From Halothermothrix sp. (GTDB lineage: Bacteria > Bacillota > Halanaerobiia > DY22613), in the NCBI GenBank assembly GCA_016841825.1, contig JAENYK010000004.1:124001-188000 (forward strand): DNA of 64,000 nucleotides, read 5' to 3'. The notes below the pieces were generated by a model, which saw only the letters and a list, made by a program, of their open reading frames with translations, was not told the DNA's origin and ran no database searches. Positions 28,401-33,986 of this stretch are shown here, in pieces. Position numbers and translations under genes: made by a program. Position 1 is the first letter of the stretch. The number at the start of each line of letters is the position of its first letter.

Positions 28401-29895
28401 AACGCCGCTGACGGCAGCCTTTTTTCCAACTTATTGTCTCTGTCGGAATAATTGCCGGAATACTGTTAAGAGAAATGCGCGGATTAAGTTCAGAAAAGTG
28501 TAAATGCCGGGGAATTGCTTCATTTTTCATCGCTAAAGCAACCTTGATTAATCCGGCAGCTCCCGCGGCAAGCTCTGTGTGCCCGATGTTCGTCTTTACA
28601 GAGCCTATAATCAGCGGATTTGCAGCAGTACGCCCCTCACCCATCACTGTTCCCAATGCCTCAACTTCAATAGGGTCCCCTACTAAGGTTCCGGTTCCAT
28701 GTGCTTCTATATACTGTATTTCTGACGCCTTTACCCTGGCACTTTTTAATGCCTGTTTGATGAGTCGCTTTTGTGAAGTTCCACTGGGTGCTGAAATTCC
28801 ATTACTTCTCCCCACATGGTTAACACTAGAACCCTTGATTACGCAGATAATATTATTATTATCCCGCACTGCATCCTCTAATCTTTTTAATATGACCACC
28901 CCGCAGCCTTCAGACCTCACATATCCATTGGCAGATGCATCAAAGGTTTTGCATTTTCCATCCGGAGCCATCATTTTTGCTTTAGAAAGGGCAACGGTTA
29001 TTTCAGGTGATACAATTGAATTTACACCACCGGCAACCGCCAGGTTACACTCCCGGGCCACCAGACTCCGGCAGGCAAGATGAATACTTACCAATGAAGA
29101 CGAGCATCCTGTGTCCATTGAAATACTGGGCCCCTGAAGACCTAAAACATATGATATACGATTTGATACAATGCTAGTATAACTACCCGTAGCACAATAA
29201 AAATCAATATTCTCAATATCTTCAAAATAACGTCTGGTATAGTCACTTCCACCAGCGCCCATAAATACACCTGTATTACTACCAGACAAAGAAGGTCCCA
29301 ATTCTCCCGCCGCCTCCAGTGCCTCCCACGTTACTTCAAGAGCTAAACGCTGCTGCACATCCATGCTCTGTGCTTCCCGTGGAGTGATGCCAAAATGTGC
29401 TGCATCAAACATGCCAATATCCTCAATAAATCCACCAAATTTTGTTGTCATTTTCCCCGGAACACTGGGATTCGCGTCGTATAGTTCATCAACATTCCAG
29501 CGATCTTCCGGAACTATTGAGATTAAATCCTCCCCCTCAATTAGAGCTTTCCAGAAAGCTTCAGGACTATTACAGCCGCCCGGGAAACGGCAGCCAATTC
29601 CAACTATCGCTATCGGTTCGAAATCAACGATATTTTCTTGATCCGTTCCATCTTCATTGTCTTCCTGGAACAAATAAGTTACTATCGTCTCAACCGTTGG
29701 GAAATCAAAAGCTAGAGTTGCTGGCAATTTTCTGCCCAACAGTTCACCGAGTTCTAAAAGAATATGTTCCATCGTTTTTGCATATATCCCCATTTCCCGC
29801 AGAGGCTTTGTTCTATCAATCTCATCAATAGGCATACCCGTAACTCCAGAAATTTTACTAATCAGCCACTTTTCAACAAACAATGCATTTATCAT
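16486..29895 (-). CDS. Giant hybrid PKS-NRPS: (ACP)-KS-AT-DH-KR-ACP-ACP-Cy-A(Cys)-MT-like-PCP-Cy-A(Cys)-PCP
   Basis: The start is the ATG at 29895 after GAGGGGGT (an in-frame ATG at 29913 precedes that site); 4469 residues. Approximate domains: vestigial ACP 10-80, where the phosphopantetheine serine is replaced (GIYAKTM); KS 95-525 (Cys in DTGCSSSL, His in EAHGTG and NIGHTE); AT 620-920 (GHSVGEY, HAFHS, malonyl type); DH 985-1260 (HKIKGQAVFP; D in GILDA); KR 1500-1720 (GGTGGLG, Y in QSNYAAAN); two ACPs (GLDSL at ~1813 and ~1923); Cy 1985-2420 (DMLIADGYS); A with cysteine pocket D-L-Y-N-L-S-L-I-W-K, MT-like insert with motif EIGARTGVFA; PCP (LGGDSL); Cy (DNLIFDGSS); second cysteine A domain without insert; PCP (LGANSL). 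No TE, so the chain passes to another protein. The front end matches 6-methylsalicylate-type synthases. First gene of the operon. Confidence 0.94.
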   Translation of the reverse strand: MINALFVEKWLISKISGVTGMPIDEIDRTKPLREMGIYAKTMEHILLELGELLGRKLPATLAFDFPTVETIVTYLFQEDNEDGTDQENIVDFEPIAIVGIGCRFPGGCNSPEAFWKALIEGEDLISIVPEDRWNVDELYDANPSVPGKMTTKFGGFIEDIGMFDAAHFGITPREAQSMDVQQRLALEVTWEALEAAGELGPSLSGSNTGVFMGAGGSDYTRRYFEDIENIDFYCATGSYTSIVSNRISYVLGLQGPSISMDTGCSSSLVSIHLACRSLVARECNLAVAGGVNSIVSPEITVALSKAKMMAPDGKCKTFDASANGYVRSEGCGVVILKRLEDAVRDNNNIICVIKGSSVNHVGRSNGISAPSGTSQKRLIKQALKSARVKASEIQYIEAHGTGTLVGDPIEVEALGTVMGEGRTAANPLIIGSVKTNIGHTELAAGAAGLIKVALAMKNEAIPRHLHFSELNPRISLNSIPAIIPTETISWKKGCRQRRLAGISSFGFGGVNAHIILEDYEDNRLPQTRGDKTAVFMISAKNASALSNIEDNLIEYFDTCESDYNDNCYTANVGRARMANRLAIIASNNNQAKHILVQHRQGVEQNRLFRAVRKPIEDKKIAFLFTGQGSQYSKMGKYLYEEEAVFRNALNRCDEILRQYIDCSIIELIYNDNNEELLSQTQYTQPILFSFEYALALLWKSWGVIPTVVAGHSVGEYAAACISGVFTLPDALKLVAMRGRLIYSLPKDGSMLAVSMPLKRIKNLLDNYEDNFVSIAAINSPQNIVLSGKTANISLISKDIEKVGGTYKPLLVSHAFHSSLLEPIVEAYREVLGTVSFAEPDIPIISNVTGDYLSVEEICSSDYWCRHILESVQFMESIQTIYDSGITFYLEVGPHPVLNSFVKLILRDKSIVCLTSQKRDDNNYCIHESIAGLFVNGWDFDLPIYNGSIVPLPTYPFQKKKYWYPGTKKQSIRVQDFSPEKPLMIDNPFDKGVYEFRCPYSSAFLQDHKIKGQAVFPAAVMITMVLACVSKQCEPASFWLEDMHIEKPLIVQDGETAVIQFYLSDENGKICYEMYSRVIAGTDNENTSATWEKHLKGYAVQGIYSREEISEDIWDFDLQEWQKDGIIGGEEFYNSLRKDGLEYGQLFRVIQRIDPTAQGIYAFMECNKAGAEYMVHPGILDACSQLLLLEEKVKEGTYVFAGFDRLFVKQGSTERMYCRSELNYVSDDGRDVTGMFRLVDKNGSLSIAAEGIHLVKIDLGRELSLAKQVEDNLIIKYTWNPVEFIEKEDFEQQKWLLFIDQRGIGEAAAQLIRTKGHECTLVFPGKTYREKGSSYYIRPGYAEDLENMINSLSQQAKKIDTIVNIWPIDMGEIDESKSLDLDNHQYSYGTGLYLIQALLKAGWNSCKIWSVTECANDVNSNKVKINFEQASIWGFGKVVAAETPDLFGGIIDIDGKTAVEQLCGILLKQYPGTPFYAIRDNQVYCEKLITSAFKNDFAGELNFREDSCYVITGGTGGLGRILTSWLIEQGAKKIAVISRSASKANFSQINLPSGTDVELYSCDITDEQELRTVFKKIDSQLAPVKGIFHLAGVLRDGPVYKQTWENYLAVYAPKICGAWNLHKIFAGQTLDYFVLFSSVASMIGTAGQSNYAAANAVSDAFAQWRSQSGYPTVAVSWGLWRAKGMAEQMGEQVRTRLLSRGIGLVESEQALQALRKFILERVTHVGYASYNSRQFVRMVDERLKSYYGGDSGIVGSEDQKWVKNQSEVASHVVDCGSVTDIISKIQKYVGEMIWITEFERIDIDENLLDLGLDSLVILNLRNILKKEFGSDIPYKGFLECRTIRNLANLVVKSSDNLSNSKTVASSHNYDKHMTEQQPVLAETSYNTQQDIVAIIQKHVGTAAWIEDYQQIDIDENLLDLGLDSLVILNLRNSLKKEFAIDIPFKEFLNCRTIRKLADYISNTRYNQEIAVVVDRELTESGVNTESDDFPLTEVQHAYWIGRKNQLVLGNVSCHLYLEVNVGNIDIAMLNAALNQLIARHGMLRASVLPEGRQKINPHAHAHQIGFKDCRQMDEFTLKQCLLASRDELSHIVHNSETGPLFAIRAFQLTECITQLHISLDMLIADGYSFNILLRDLYAYYSGGEKELPELSYTFRDYVMQDTQRQQTAEYQKALEYWNEKIGRMPAAPQLPLAVSPEKIQNPVFIRNKAKIAEEKWRKIKKIAANSGLTPSGILLAVFAYTLRKWCNRNSFSIMMTLFNRQPFHPQVNDIVGDFTSLIVLSIDIDGSASFLENAQNIQNEFWDNMENSSVSGLEVLRMKAKKEGKNSEVIPVVFTSVIPYSSPSGNSGSTIELPAGVDADIVYSISQTPQVWLDFQIFESNGMLTYNWDTVQGLFDQTVLSDMFSAYHNLLLELAENTNKWEAAEPIGLPERQILKHQKLNQTAHPVSDKLIHELFLQKVAKNPDGLALIQEERTISYKQLASLAIGVKEQLLQMGINRGDIISVLLPKGPEQVVAVLGVLISGAVYLPLDVAFPKSRVKGIIRASGSKCVICDSNNVSLIPDDVKMLLIESCSEGKSSDHSPVQQSSDELAYVIYTSGSTGTPKGVMISHQGAVNTILDINERFGVRTGDKILALSQLNFDLSVYDIFGMLAGGGTVIFPTEETLKDPIEWNRLIKEHSISLWNTVPALMEMLVVYLHGKGEKLPSSLRLVLMSGDWIPLGLAKDLLIDLPHAEIISLGGATEASIWSILYPIKYVADSWHSIPYGLPMRNQKFYVLNENMEDCPDMVAGELYIGGSGVALGYLNDVEKSATSFIIHPRTGERLYRTGDYGRYLTDGLIEFLGRKDQQVKIHGHRIELGEIESVLCRHPEVMNAVAVIPKGAGEKQIVGYIIPEKKNLPQVETEVTSALISSLTDIVNSQISDFPMALIEDCNAEMNAFALRIMMNILRKYGFYQTPGESQQIMNIMQQAGIDPRYEQLIQLWLQTLTQKGILVQNKRQEYLLNSDILPEKITVNDSFIELKEKIKQLSENIPAILSGEKEPFEIFYGNDESNDTPETLVTQLPGTRLIYDVTIRCVQELVSKVDKPRILEIGARTGVFASEILHHLQEASVSVEYTAADSSLYFLDQARLTLNGYNQVTYELIDLDSSLNPQKDLSMQYDLIILANSLHRCSDLRHALMQIHCFLKKDGLMVLMENTENTSLQLITAAVAGEGFSRLTDQRNNKNGALLSAEDWNKLLQKTCYLPFSLISDQSIESRLGATSIVAKSILVQPDETELIQFAKKHLPDYMIPKRVFALGDFPLTPNGKIDRNLLQSNGVDKKSENRSVVPPKTHSEIELVNIWGELLKCSPISILDNFFELGGDSLLGITMISKIRNSLGVEILLRDIFNQPTVAQLAEYIDGSVHSAAPKLPIIHPDQANRYQPFSLTEVQQAYWLGRSGAFELGSVSTHSYFEIERKGLEIRRLEEAWNRLIIRHDMMRVVINGQKQVVREEVEEYKILIIDLRDEDPLTARNKLMEIRETMSHQVLSLDEWPPFQIRIVIYGDDLVRLMVSFDNLIFDGSSMLFLFDEWARLYDNPGIEMKPLNLLFRDYVIANKSLEDSQQYKIDREYWLKRVETLPGAPELPILKRSKNNMSNRFERLDTVISREHWASLKAQAKSLSITPAALLLTTFSTVLGKWSKSRHFTINLTLFNRLEMHPEVFEIIGDFTSLTLLEVDIRTDNTFQYQVQQVQDQLWSDLSHATFGGVSVIREYARINGVIPGSAVMPVVFTSALGLGANVQDGSGITRMGELIYNITQTPQVWLDHQVYENNGCLVLNWDYVRDLFPEGLMDTIFGTYCGLLEKLAVSPGMWNSKIQIPLPIEQKKIRMSLEESNPVPTMMLHELVSKQVMLTPDNIAVYSDRKSLTYRQLYDHVSALANELVLEGAEPNTLIAIVMNRGWQQVVGVLAILFSGAAYLPIDPNLPEARMDYILSNGDVQIVLTQPELAGKESFGKGIRVMSVQERDVDHPELVFESRQRIDDLAYVIYTSGSTGEPKGVMINHKSVVNTLLDINHKFAVKQTDRTIAISNLTFDLSIYDIFGPLIAGGAVVMLDPDKEKEPSHWLDLLAKYNVTIWNSVPALMQVLTERAKMLPQSLRVIMLSGDWIPLGLADAIRKLCSPEIQIISLGGATEASIWSIYFPITSVKEEWSSVPYGYPLINQTIRILNDQLEDVPDHVIGQICIGGTGLAQGYWKDKEKTQKSFFVDSQTGERFYRTGDLGKYLADGVVEILGREDGQIKIRGYRVELGEISAVINAYPGVVQSVVMALGEGEKRSLAAFIVRDKETVIDSTQIVEMLSSKLPKYMIPAHIRFIDQMPLTANGKIDRKKLARIEMKAEPILGLPEGDLTDSQQELAELLREILAIPDIGIADDFFNLGANSLHIMSLQNKIERKFGIEVDITTLLAHTTIQKLDKYLTSILHEEFVY

Positions 29896-29939
29896 TTTTT
29901 GACCCCCTCGCATAATTTAAAATCAATGTAAGTTGTCTC

Positions 29940-29957
29940 AGGCTAACATAAACCTAA
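29940..29957. promoter_or_regulatory. DtxR-box-like site in the NRPS leader
   Basis: On the minus strand this reads TTAGGTTTATGTTAGCCT, which shares the TTAGGTT...TTAGCCT halves with DtxR/IdeR-type operators. It lies about 45 bp before the giant PKS-NRPS start, inside the predicted leader. By eye only; the regulator is not in the window. Confidence 0.35.
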
Positions 29958-30018
29958 ACCAATAACACTTTACTTAAATTAAAAAGATTTATCTTTTGAA
30001 ACATTATTTATTCTCTTA

Positions 30019-30038
30019 AAGTTAGACTCTTCTAACTT
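30019..30038. promoter_or_regulatory. Palindrome in the NRPS leader
   Basis: Perfect 8-bp inverted repeat AAGTTAGA-CTCT-TCTAACTT between the predicted promoter and the first biosynthetic gene. It shares TTAG/CTAA halves with the flanking sites at 29940 and 30101, so it may be a further binding site for the same regulator, or an RNA hairpin in the leader. Confidence 0.4.
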
Positions 30039-30100
30039 AATCGTTAAAAAAAATAGCACCTCTAGTAACCCGTAAAATACCTATTCCCAACTTTGATAAC

Positions 30101-30134
30101 AATGTAAGCTAACTTATGTTACTAAATTAACATA
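30101..30134. promoter_or_regulatory. Overlapping palindromes at the NRPS promoter (candidate operator)
   Basis: Two overlapping elements: an imperfect 20-bp palindrome (30101-30120, centre GCTAAC) and a perfect 7-bp inverted repeat TATGTTA-CTAAAT-TAACATA (30115-30134). The second covers the predicted -10 hexamer, the usual place for a repressor. For a cysteine-rich metallophore pathway a metal-sensing repressor (DtxR or Fur class) is the natural expectation; the exact protein is inference. Confidence 0.45.
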
Positions 30135-30152
30135 TAAAAACATTATTGTCAA
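30124..30152 (-). promoter_or_regulatory. Predicted sigma-A promoter of the PKS-NRPS operon
   Basis: On the minus strand, TTGACA (30152-30147) is followed after 17 bp by an extended -10 TGT-TAATTT (hexamer 30129-30124). It lies ~230 bp upstream of the giant gene and is the best match in the gap. The poor -10 hexamer is partly offset by the TG element and the perfect -35. Confidence 0.5.
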
Positions 30153-30159
30153 GTTGATT

Positions 30160-30571
30160 TTCTTAACAAAATCATTTTTTACCTTTGTTGCTTATGCTAA
30201 CCATTTACCGGGAATGTCTTTAGTGATTAGTTCCTCACGGCCATCTTTAGCGTGTTGGACTTAGGAGAAACGAAAACACGGAACTCCCATGTCTCAAGCC
30301 TTTCTGGGCAAAAATAAGACCACCTGATGGTTAAACTATTTTTATCAGCAGGTATTGGATTATTAGTTTAAAATTTGCAGCATTGAGATAAATTAATTTT
30401 ATCATCAAAACTCAATTAAACCTTCCCCAACTATTAATTTCCTCAACTGGGGAGGAATTTCGGGATAAATGCAGAAAACCTATCAAAGACTAGTACTGAC
30501 AGCATAAGAATTTCTTAAACTCTTATATCCTGTCATTAAGTTCAATTTTAATCAAGTAAGGAGGTGTCATC
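30160..30571. other. Gene-free stretch between the NRPS operon and the NifU-like gene
   Basis: About 410 bases with no gene I can support. It holds a possible hairpin around 30423-30456 (TTCCCC...GGGGAGGAA) and, at about 30190-30330, less AT-rich sequence than its surroundings. On the minus strand that part contains a short open stretch ending at GKWLA-stop (~30196) with no start or ribosome site; it could be a decayed gene remnant. Confidence 0.3.
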
Positions 30572-30790
30572 ATGAAAGAGAAGGTACAGGAGGTTTTAAA
30601 TAGAATTAGACCCAGTCTGCAAGCTGATGGTGGTGACGTGGAGTTAATCAACGTTACTGACGATGGCGTGGTAAAAGTTAAACTGAAAGGTGCATGCGCA
30701 GGGTGTCCTATGTCCCAGATGACCTTAAAGAATGGAATTGAACGTCTGTTAAAGGCAGAGATTCCAGAAGTCAAAAGCGTTGAAGGATAA
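30572..30790 (+). CDS. NifU C-terminal domain-type iron-sulfur scaffold
   Basis: A 72-residue protein equal to the stand-alone NifU C-terminal (Nfu) domain. The CxxC pair (Cys42 and Cys45, GACAGCPMS) binds a bridging [4Fe-4S] cluster at a dimer interface for transfer to apo-proteins; the preceding LQADGGDVELI stretch is characteristic. AAGGAGG lies 8 nt before the ATG, and a strong terminator follows 2 bp after the stop, so it is a single-gene unit. Confidence 0.93.
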   Translation: MKEKVQEVLNRIRPSLQADGGDVELINVTDDGVVKVKLKGACAGCPMSQMTLKNGIERLLKAEIPEVKSVEG

Positions 30791-30792
30791 AA

Positions 30793-30828
30793 AAAAGCCT
30801 TTGTAAAGTTTTCTTTACAAAGGCTTTT
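30793..30828 (+). terminator. Intrinsic terminator of the NifU-like gene
   Basis: Perfect 16-bp stem (30793-30808 with 30813-30828), TTTT loop, four T residues at the end of the stem and a flanking A-run, so it can also work for minus-strand transcription. The 280 bases beyond it to 31111 show no gene. Confidence 0.85.
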
Positions 30829-31111
30829 CTGTCTCATGGGGTTAGAGAAAAATGAGAGTGTTCAGGTAAAATTCCTGATCACTCCGCACTTTTCTAAATA
30901 AGGCAAGGACGGGGATAGAATTATCTTGCCCATTCCACAGTATAGCATTATTTAGCTAGCCTGTCAAATTTTTATCTAAATTTAATTAAGTTAGTGGACA
31001 ATATTCATCATTTTTGTTTTATGTACTTATTTTTTCCATAATATACTTATTTAATTTTATTATTAGAGTTTTTTATATTAATTTCGCATTTCCCATATTT
31101 TATAAATTCAA

Positions 31112-32302
31112 TTACTCCAAAAGTTTCTCCAATTCATCACTCAAAAACTCCTCAGCAAGCAAGTTCTGCTCAGATCGTTGACTTTCAAAAACCAAATAGT
31201 GCTTGACCACGCCTTTATTATCCAGAACAACTACTCCGGGAGTCTCCATAATTCCCCATCTACTCATGGCTGATACCAGTGCAGGATATGTAGGTAGTTT
31301 GAGACCTTTCTCTTCAATGTATTGTTGGAATGGATTGTCAGCAAAGGAGTTATTATAAATTCCCGGCAATGGAAGATCGTATTTCTTATAAAACTCCGCA
31401 GCTATCTCATAAGATTCATTAGTTCGCAAACCGTTAATTAACAGGATAATATTAGCTTTATCTTTATACTTATCGTACAGACTGTTCATCAATGGATAGG
31501 CAGCTTCACTAAACCTGCTGATTTGATCACTCATAAATATCAGTGAAGGTTTACCCAAAAGTTTTGAGCTATCCAGTTCATTTTCATCATAAATGTCAAA
31601 ACCCAGGTCTATCTTTGGAACACTTTCACCCTTCTGCAGATAACCTCTATTCAGAACACCCTCTAGTAAAGTTCCTGTTCTCACAAAACTGTCTACTGTA
31701 TGATCTACCTTAGTCCACTCCAGATAATCAAAATCGAAATAATATTGCACAATACCTGAACTATCCACCAGATAATTATTAGTATATCTTAAATCAAACT
31801 TCTCCATCGCTTCAACTGCTTCCGGCACTAATCTAATTCCTGCCTTCACCAAATCAGCTTCAAAACCACCACGAATTCCGTGTTTAAAGAGCATCACAAT
31901 CTGTAAATCATTCCTGTACCGTTGAGCCCAATCTTCTAAAATAGAATAATATGCAAAACAACTCTCACAGGCTTCAACATCAAAATATAACAACAACTTC
32001 TTCCCAAAATATTTATGTAAATTAAACTTAACACCTGTATGATCTATTAATTCCATTTCAAAAACCTGTTCACCTATCGGAAAACTAACCAGGCGATAAC
32101 TAAAATCTTCTGCCATCTTTGTCGAAAATGCCACCTCCGACTGTTCTTCTTCAGGTGGTAATGGAGGAATTGGTGGTTTTTCGCTCCCGGCTACAACTGT
32201 ACTAATATCATTTTTCTGGGTCGTTAATACCCAATACCCTATCCCCAATAGGGCGACAAGTAAAACAACTATCGTTGTTGTCAGTACTGTTCTTACCTTC
32301 AT
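31112..32302 (-). CDS. Membrane-anchored tandem thioredoxin-like/redoxin protein
   Basis: The ATG at 32302 has AAGGA 9 nt upstream; 396 residues. An N-terminal membrane span (residues ~5-25) is followed by a proline-rich linker (EKPPIPPLPPEEEQ). Two redoxin-like halves follow: the first has a CxxC-type pair (DVEACESCFAYYSILEDWA, ~100) in an AhpC/TlpA-like strand-helix context; the second (~residues 230-390, GKPSLIFMSD and ETPGVVVLDNKGVV) has the fold pattern but no cysteine pair. It probably faces the outside and reduces or senses thiols; the substrate is unknown. It stands alone; a terminator of the next operon lies upstream. Confidence 0.7.
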   Translation of the reverse strand: MKVRTVLTTTIVVLLVALLGIGYWVLTTQKNDISTVVAGSEKPPIPPLPPEEEQSEVAFSTKMAEDFSYRLVSFPIGEQVFEMELIDHTGVKFNLHKYFGKKLLLYFDVEACESCFAYYSILEDWAQRYRNDLQIVMLFKHGIRGGFEADLVKAGIRLVPEAVEAMEKFDLRYTNNYLVDSSGIVQYYFDFDYLEWTKVDHTVDSFVRTGTLLEGVLNRGYLQKGESVPKIDLGFDIYDENELDSSKLLGKPSLIFMSDQISRFSEAAYPLMNSLYDKYKDKANIILLINGLRTNESYEIAAEFYKKYDLPLPGIYNNSFADNPFQQYIEEKGLKLPTYPALVSAMSRWGIMETPGVVVLDNKGVVKHYLVFESQRSEQNLLAEEFLSDELEKLLE

Positions 32303-32471
32303 TCTCCCCAATCCTTTCTGTGTGATTTTTTCTTTCTTTTAGTAATTTTAACATGTTATTTATAATTAGTCAACTCACTTTTTTCCAAATAAACACAGAT
32401 TTAATACAACTGTAAGAGATATAATAAGAAAATATGACTTATTCACAAAACTATTCTCTAATAAATTGAAA

Positions 32472-32495
32472 AAGCACCCCATATTCAGGGTGCTT
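32472..32495 (-). terminator. Terminator after the metallo-beta-lactamase-fold hydrolase gene
   Basis: Stem AAGCACCC / GGGTGCTT, 8 bp with an 8-nt loop, followed on the minus strand by a short T-run. It lies just after the stop at 32505. Confidence 0.75.
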
Positions 32496-32504
32496 ATCTT
32501 TATC

Positions 32505-33197
32505 CTAAAGTTCTACGCTCTCTCCAGAGCTCAAAATTACACATTCAGCAGAGGTCTCCTCTTCCAGGCGCAGTTTAAAGTTCTGTACATCCTGCTCAAT
32601 TGCCGGGAAAGTATTATAATGGATTGGCAGAACCTGCTCCGGCTGTAATAGCTGAGCTGCATAGATAGCATCATCAGGACCCATCACATAATTATCACCA
32701 ATTGGTAAGATAGCCAGATTCAGATTAAACTGTTCCCCAATCAATGCCATATCGCCAAAAAGTCCTGTGTCTCCGGCGTGATACACTGTTTTGTCACCAA
32801 TCTGGATAACATAACCACATGGTTCACCCAGATAGATAATCTGTTGATCTTCAGTTATTAACCCGGAACTATGCATTGCCGGCACCATTTTTACCCGACC
32901 AAAATCAAAATTATATCCTCCACCTATACTCATCCCGTGAACTCTATTCAAACCATTAAACTGAGCATAATTGACCAATTCAAAAATGCCGATCAATAGC
33001 GCATCCGAATTCTTAGCTATCTGAAAGGCATCTCCCAGATGATCTCCATGGGCATGGGTCACCAGTACAGCATCGACCTGCAAATCTTCAGGTTTAACGG
33101 TTGCCAGAGGATTCCCGGTTAACCATGGATCAATGACCAACTTCTTCCCGTCTGCTTCGATCAGACAAGCAGCATGACCTAAAAAAGTTACTCTCAA
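32505..33197 (-). CDS. UPF0173-type metal-dependent hydrolase (YtkL-like)
   Basis: A 230-residue metallo-beta-lactamase-fold protein, starting at TTG after GGGGGTAAT. The metal-binding motif is VTHAHGDHLGD (~50), with later metal-ligand segments AMHSSG and YHAGDTGLFGD; the C terminus has LPIHYNTFPAI. This pattern and length match the UPF0173 family (YtkL), cytosolic hydrolases of unknown substrate. It is the last gene of a four-gene group (phosphodiesterase, YlbF, HAD, this one). Confidence 0.9.
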   Translation of the reverse strand: MRVTFLGHAACLIEADGKKLVIDPWLTGNPLATVKPEDLQVDAVLVTHAHGDHLGDAFQIAKNSDALLIGIFELVNYAQFNGLNRVHGMSIGGGYNFDFGRVKMVPAMHSSGLITEDQQIIYLGEPCGYVIQIGDKTVYHAGDTGLFGDMALIGEQFNLNLAILPIGDNYVMGPDDAIYAAQLLQPEQVLPIHYNTFPAIEQDVQNFKLRLEEETSAECVILSSGESVEL

Positions 33198-33219
33198 TGC
33201 TATTACCCCCTTTTAAATA

Positions 33220-33945
33220 TCAAACCAATCTCCCCGCTCTAATTTGATTATACAAATCTTCTAAACTACCTCTCCCGTCTGGAGTGAATTTACCTGTTCC
33301 CCGATCAATAATAAAGTCTTCCACAATAAAAGTTTTCATTCCCAGAGTTGATGATGGTAAATCTTCTTCTAGATCATTACCCACCATCATACACTCTTCT
33401 GGACTAACTCCAATCTTAGCACAGATTTCTACAAAGTATTGGGGATTAGGTTTGCAAAAATGCATCTTCTCATAAGAGGTGATTAATTTGTATGGGAATT
33501 CATCCAGTCCTATCCATCTTAACCGCTCTTGAATAGCCAACATAGGAAAAAGAGGATTTGTAGCGATAACTACCTGATAGCCAGCATCAAAAACCGCCTC
33601 CATCAACTCCCTGGCTTTCCAGCCGTCTAATTTAAGATCAATCTCATCTTTCAACCCAGGGAATTCCCTACTATAAAAATCGTCAAATTGAAGTAAGGAC
33701 TCATCCCGATCTAAGGGCACCCGCTTAAAAAAATCTTCCACAAATACCTGTTCATTTGTCTTTGTGGGATCAGTATTTTTTATCATCTCCATAGTGGATG
33801 CATAAAGACCCCTGGCAAACTGTTCTGGGTTCATTTTCGGTGCAAAGCGTCTGGTCAGAGCTTTGAAATATCTATCCAGAAATATGTCCAAATCCATCGG
33901 CAAAAGTGTTCCATCTAAATCAAATAAAATAGTTGTAATCTTCAC
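33220..33945 (-). CDS. HAD-superfamily phosphatase
   Basis: The start is set at GTG 33945, which has GGGAG 8 nt upstream; an earlier in-frame start (33966) would include the ribosome site. About 241 residues. Motif I FDLDGTLLP near the N terminus, motif II IATNPL (~125), motif III/IV VGNDLEEDLPSS (~190), so all four catalytic HAD elements are present. The cap is helical (class I). Substrate cannot be read from sequence. Confidence 0.88.
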   Translation of the reverse strand: MKITTILFDLDGTLLPMDLDIFLDRYFKALTRRFAPKMNPEQFARGLYASTMEMIKNTDPTKTNEQVFVEDFFKRVPLDRDESLLQFDDFYSREFPGLKDEIDLKLDGWKARELMEAVFDAGYQVVIATNPLFPMLAIQERLRWIGLDEFPYKLITSYEKMHFCKPNPQYFVEICAKIGVSPEECMMVGNDLEEDLPSSTLGMKTFIVEDFIIDRGTGKFTPDGRGSLEDLYNQIRAGRLV

Positions 33946-33986
33946 TCTTAATTCTCCCTTTAGCAATATTAGTTTTCAAATTAAGA

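Noticed and set aside
28475-29083. A 202-codon plus-strand frame inside the KS region of the giant synthase
   Set aside because: It lies antisense to well-conserved ketosynthase codons, has no ribosome site and no recognisable product.
30523-30837. A 104-codon minus-strand frame over the NifU-like gene
   Set aside because: It is antisense to a clear Nfu domain and spans the terminator.
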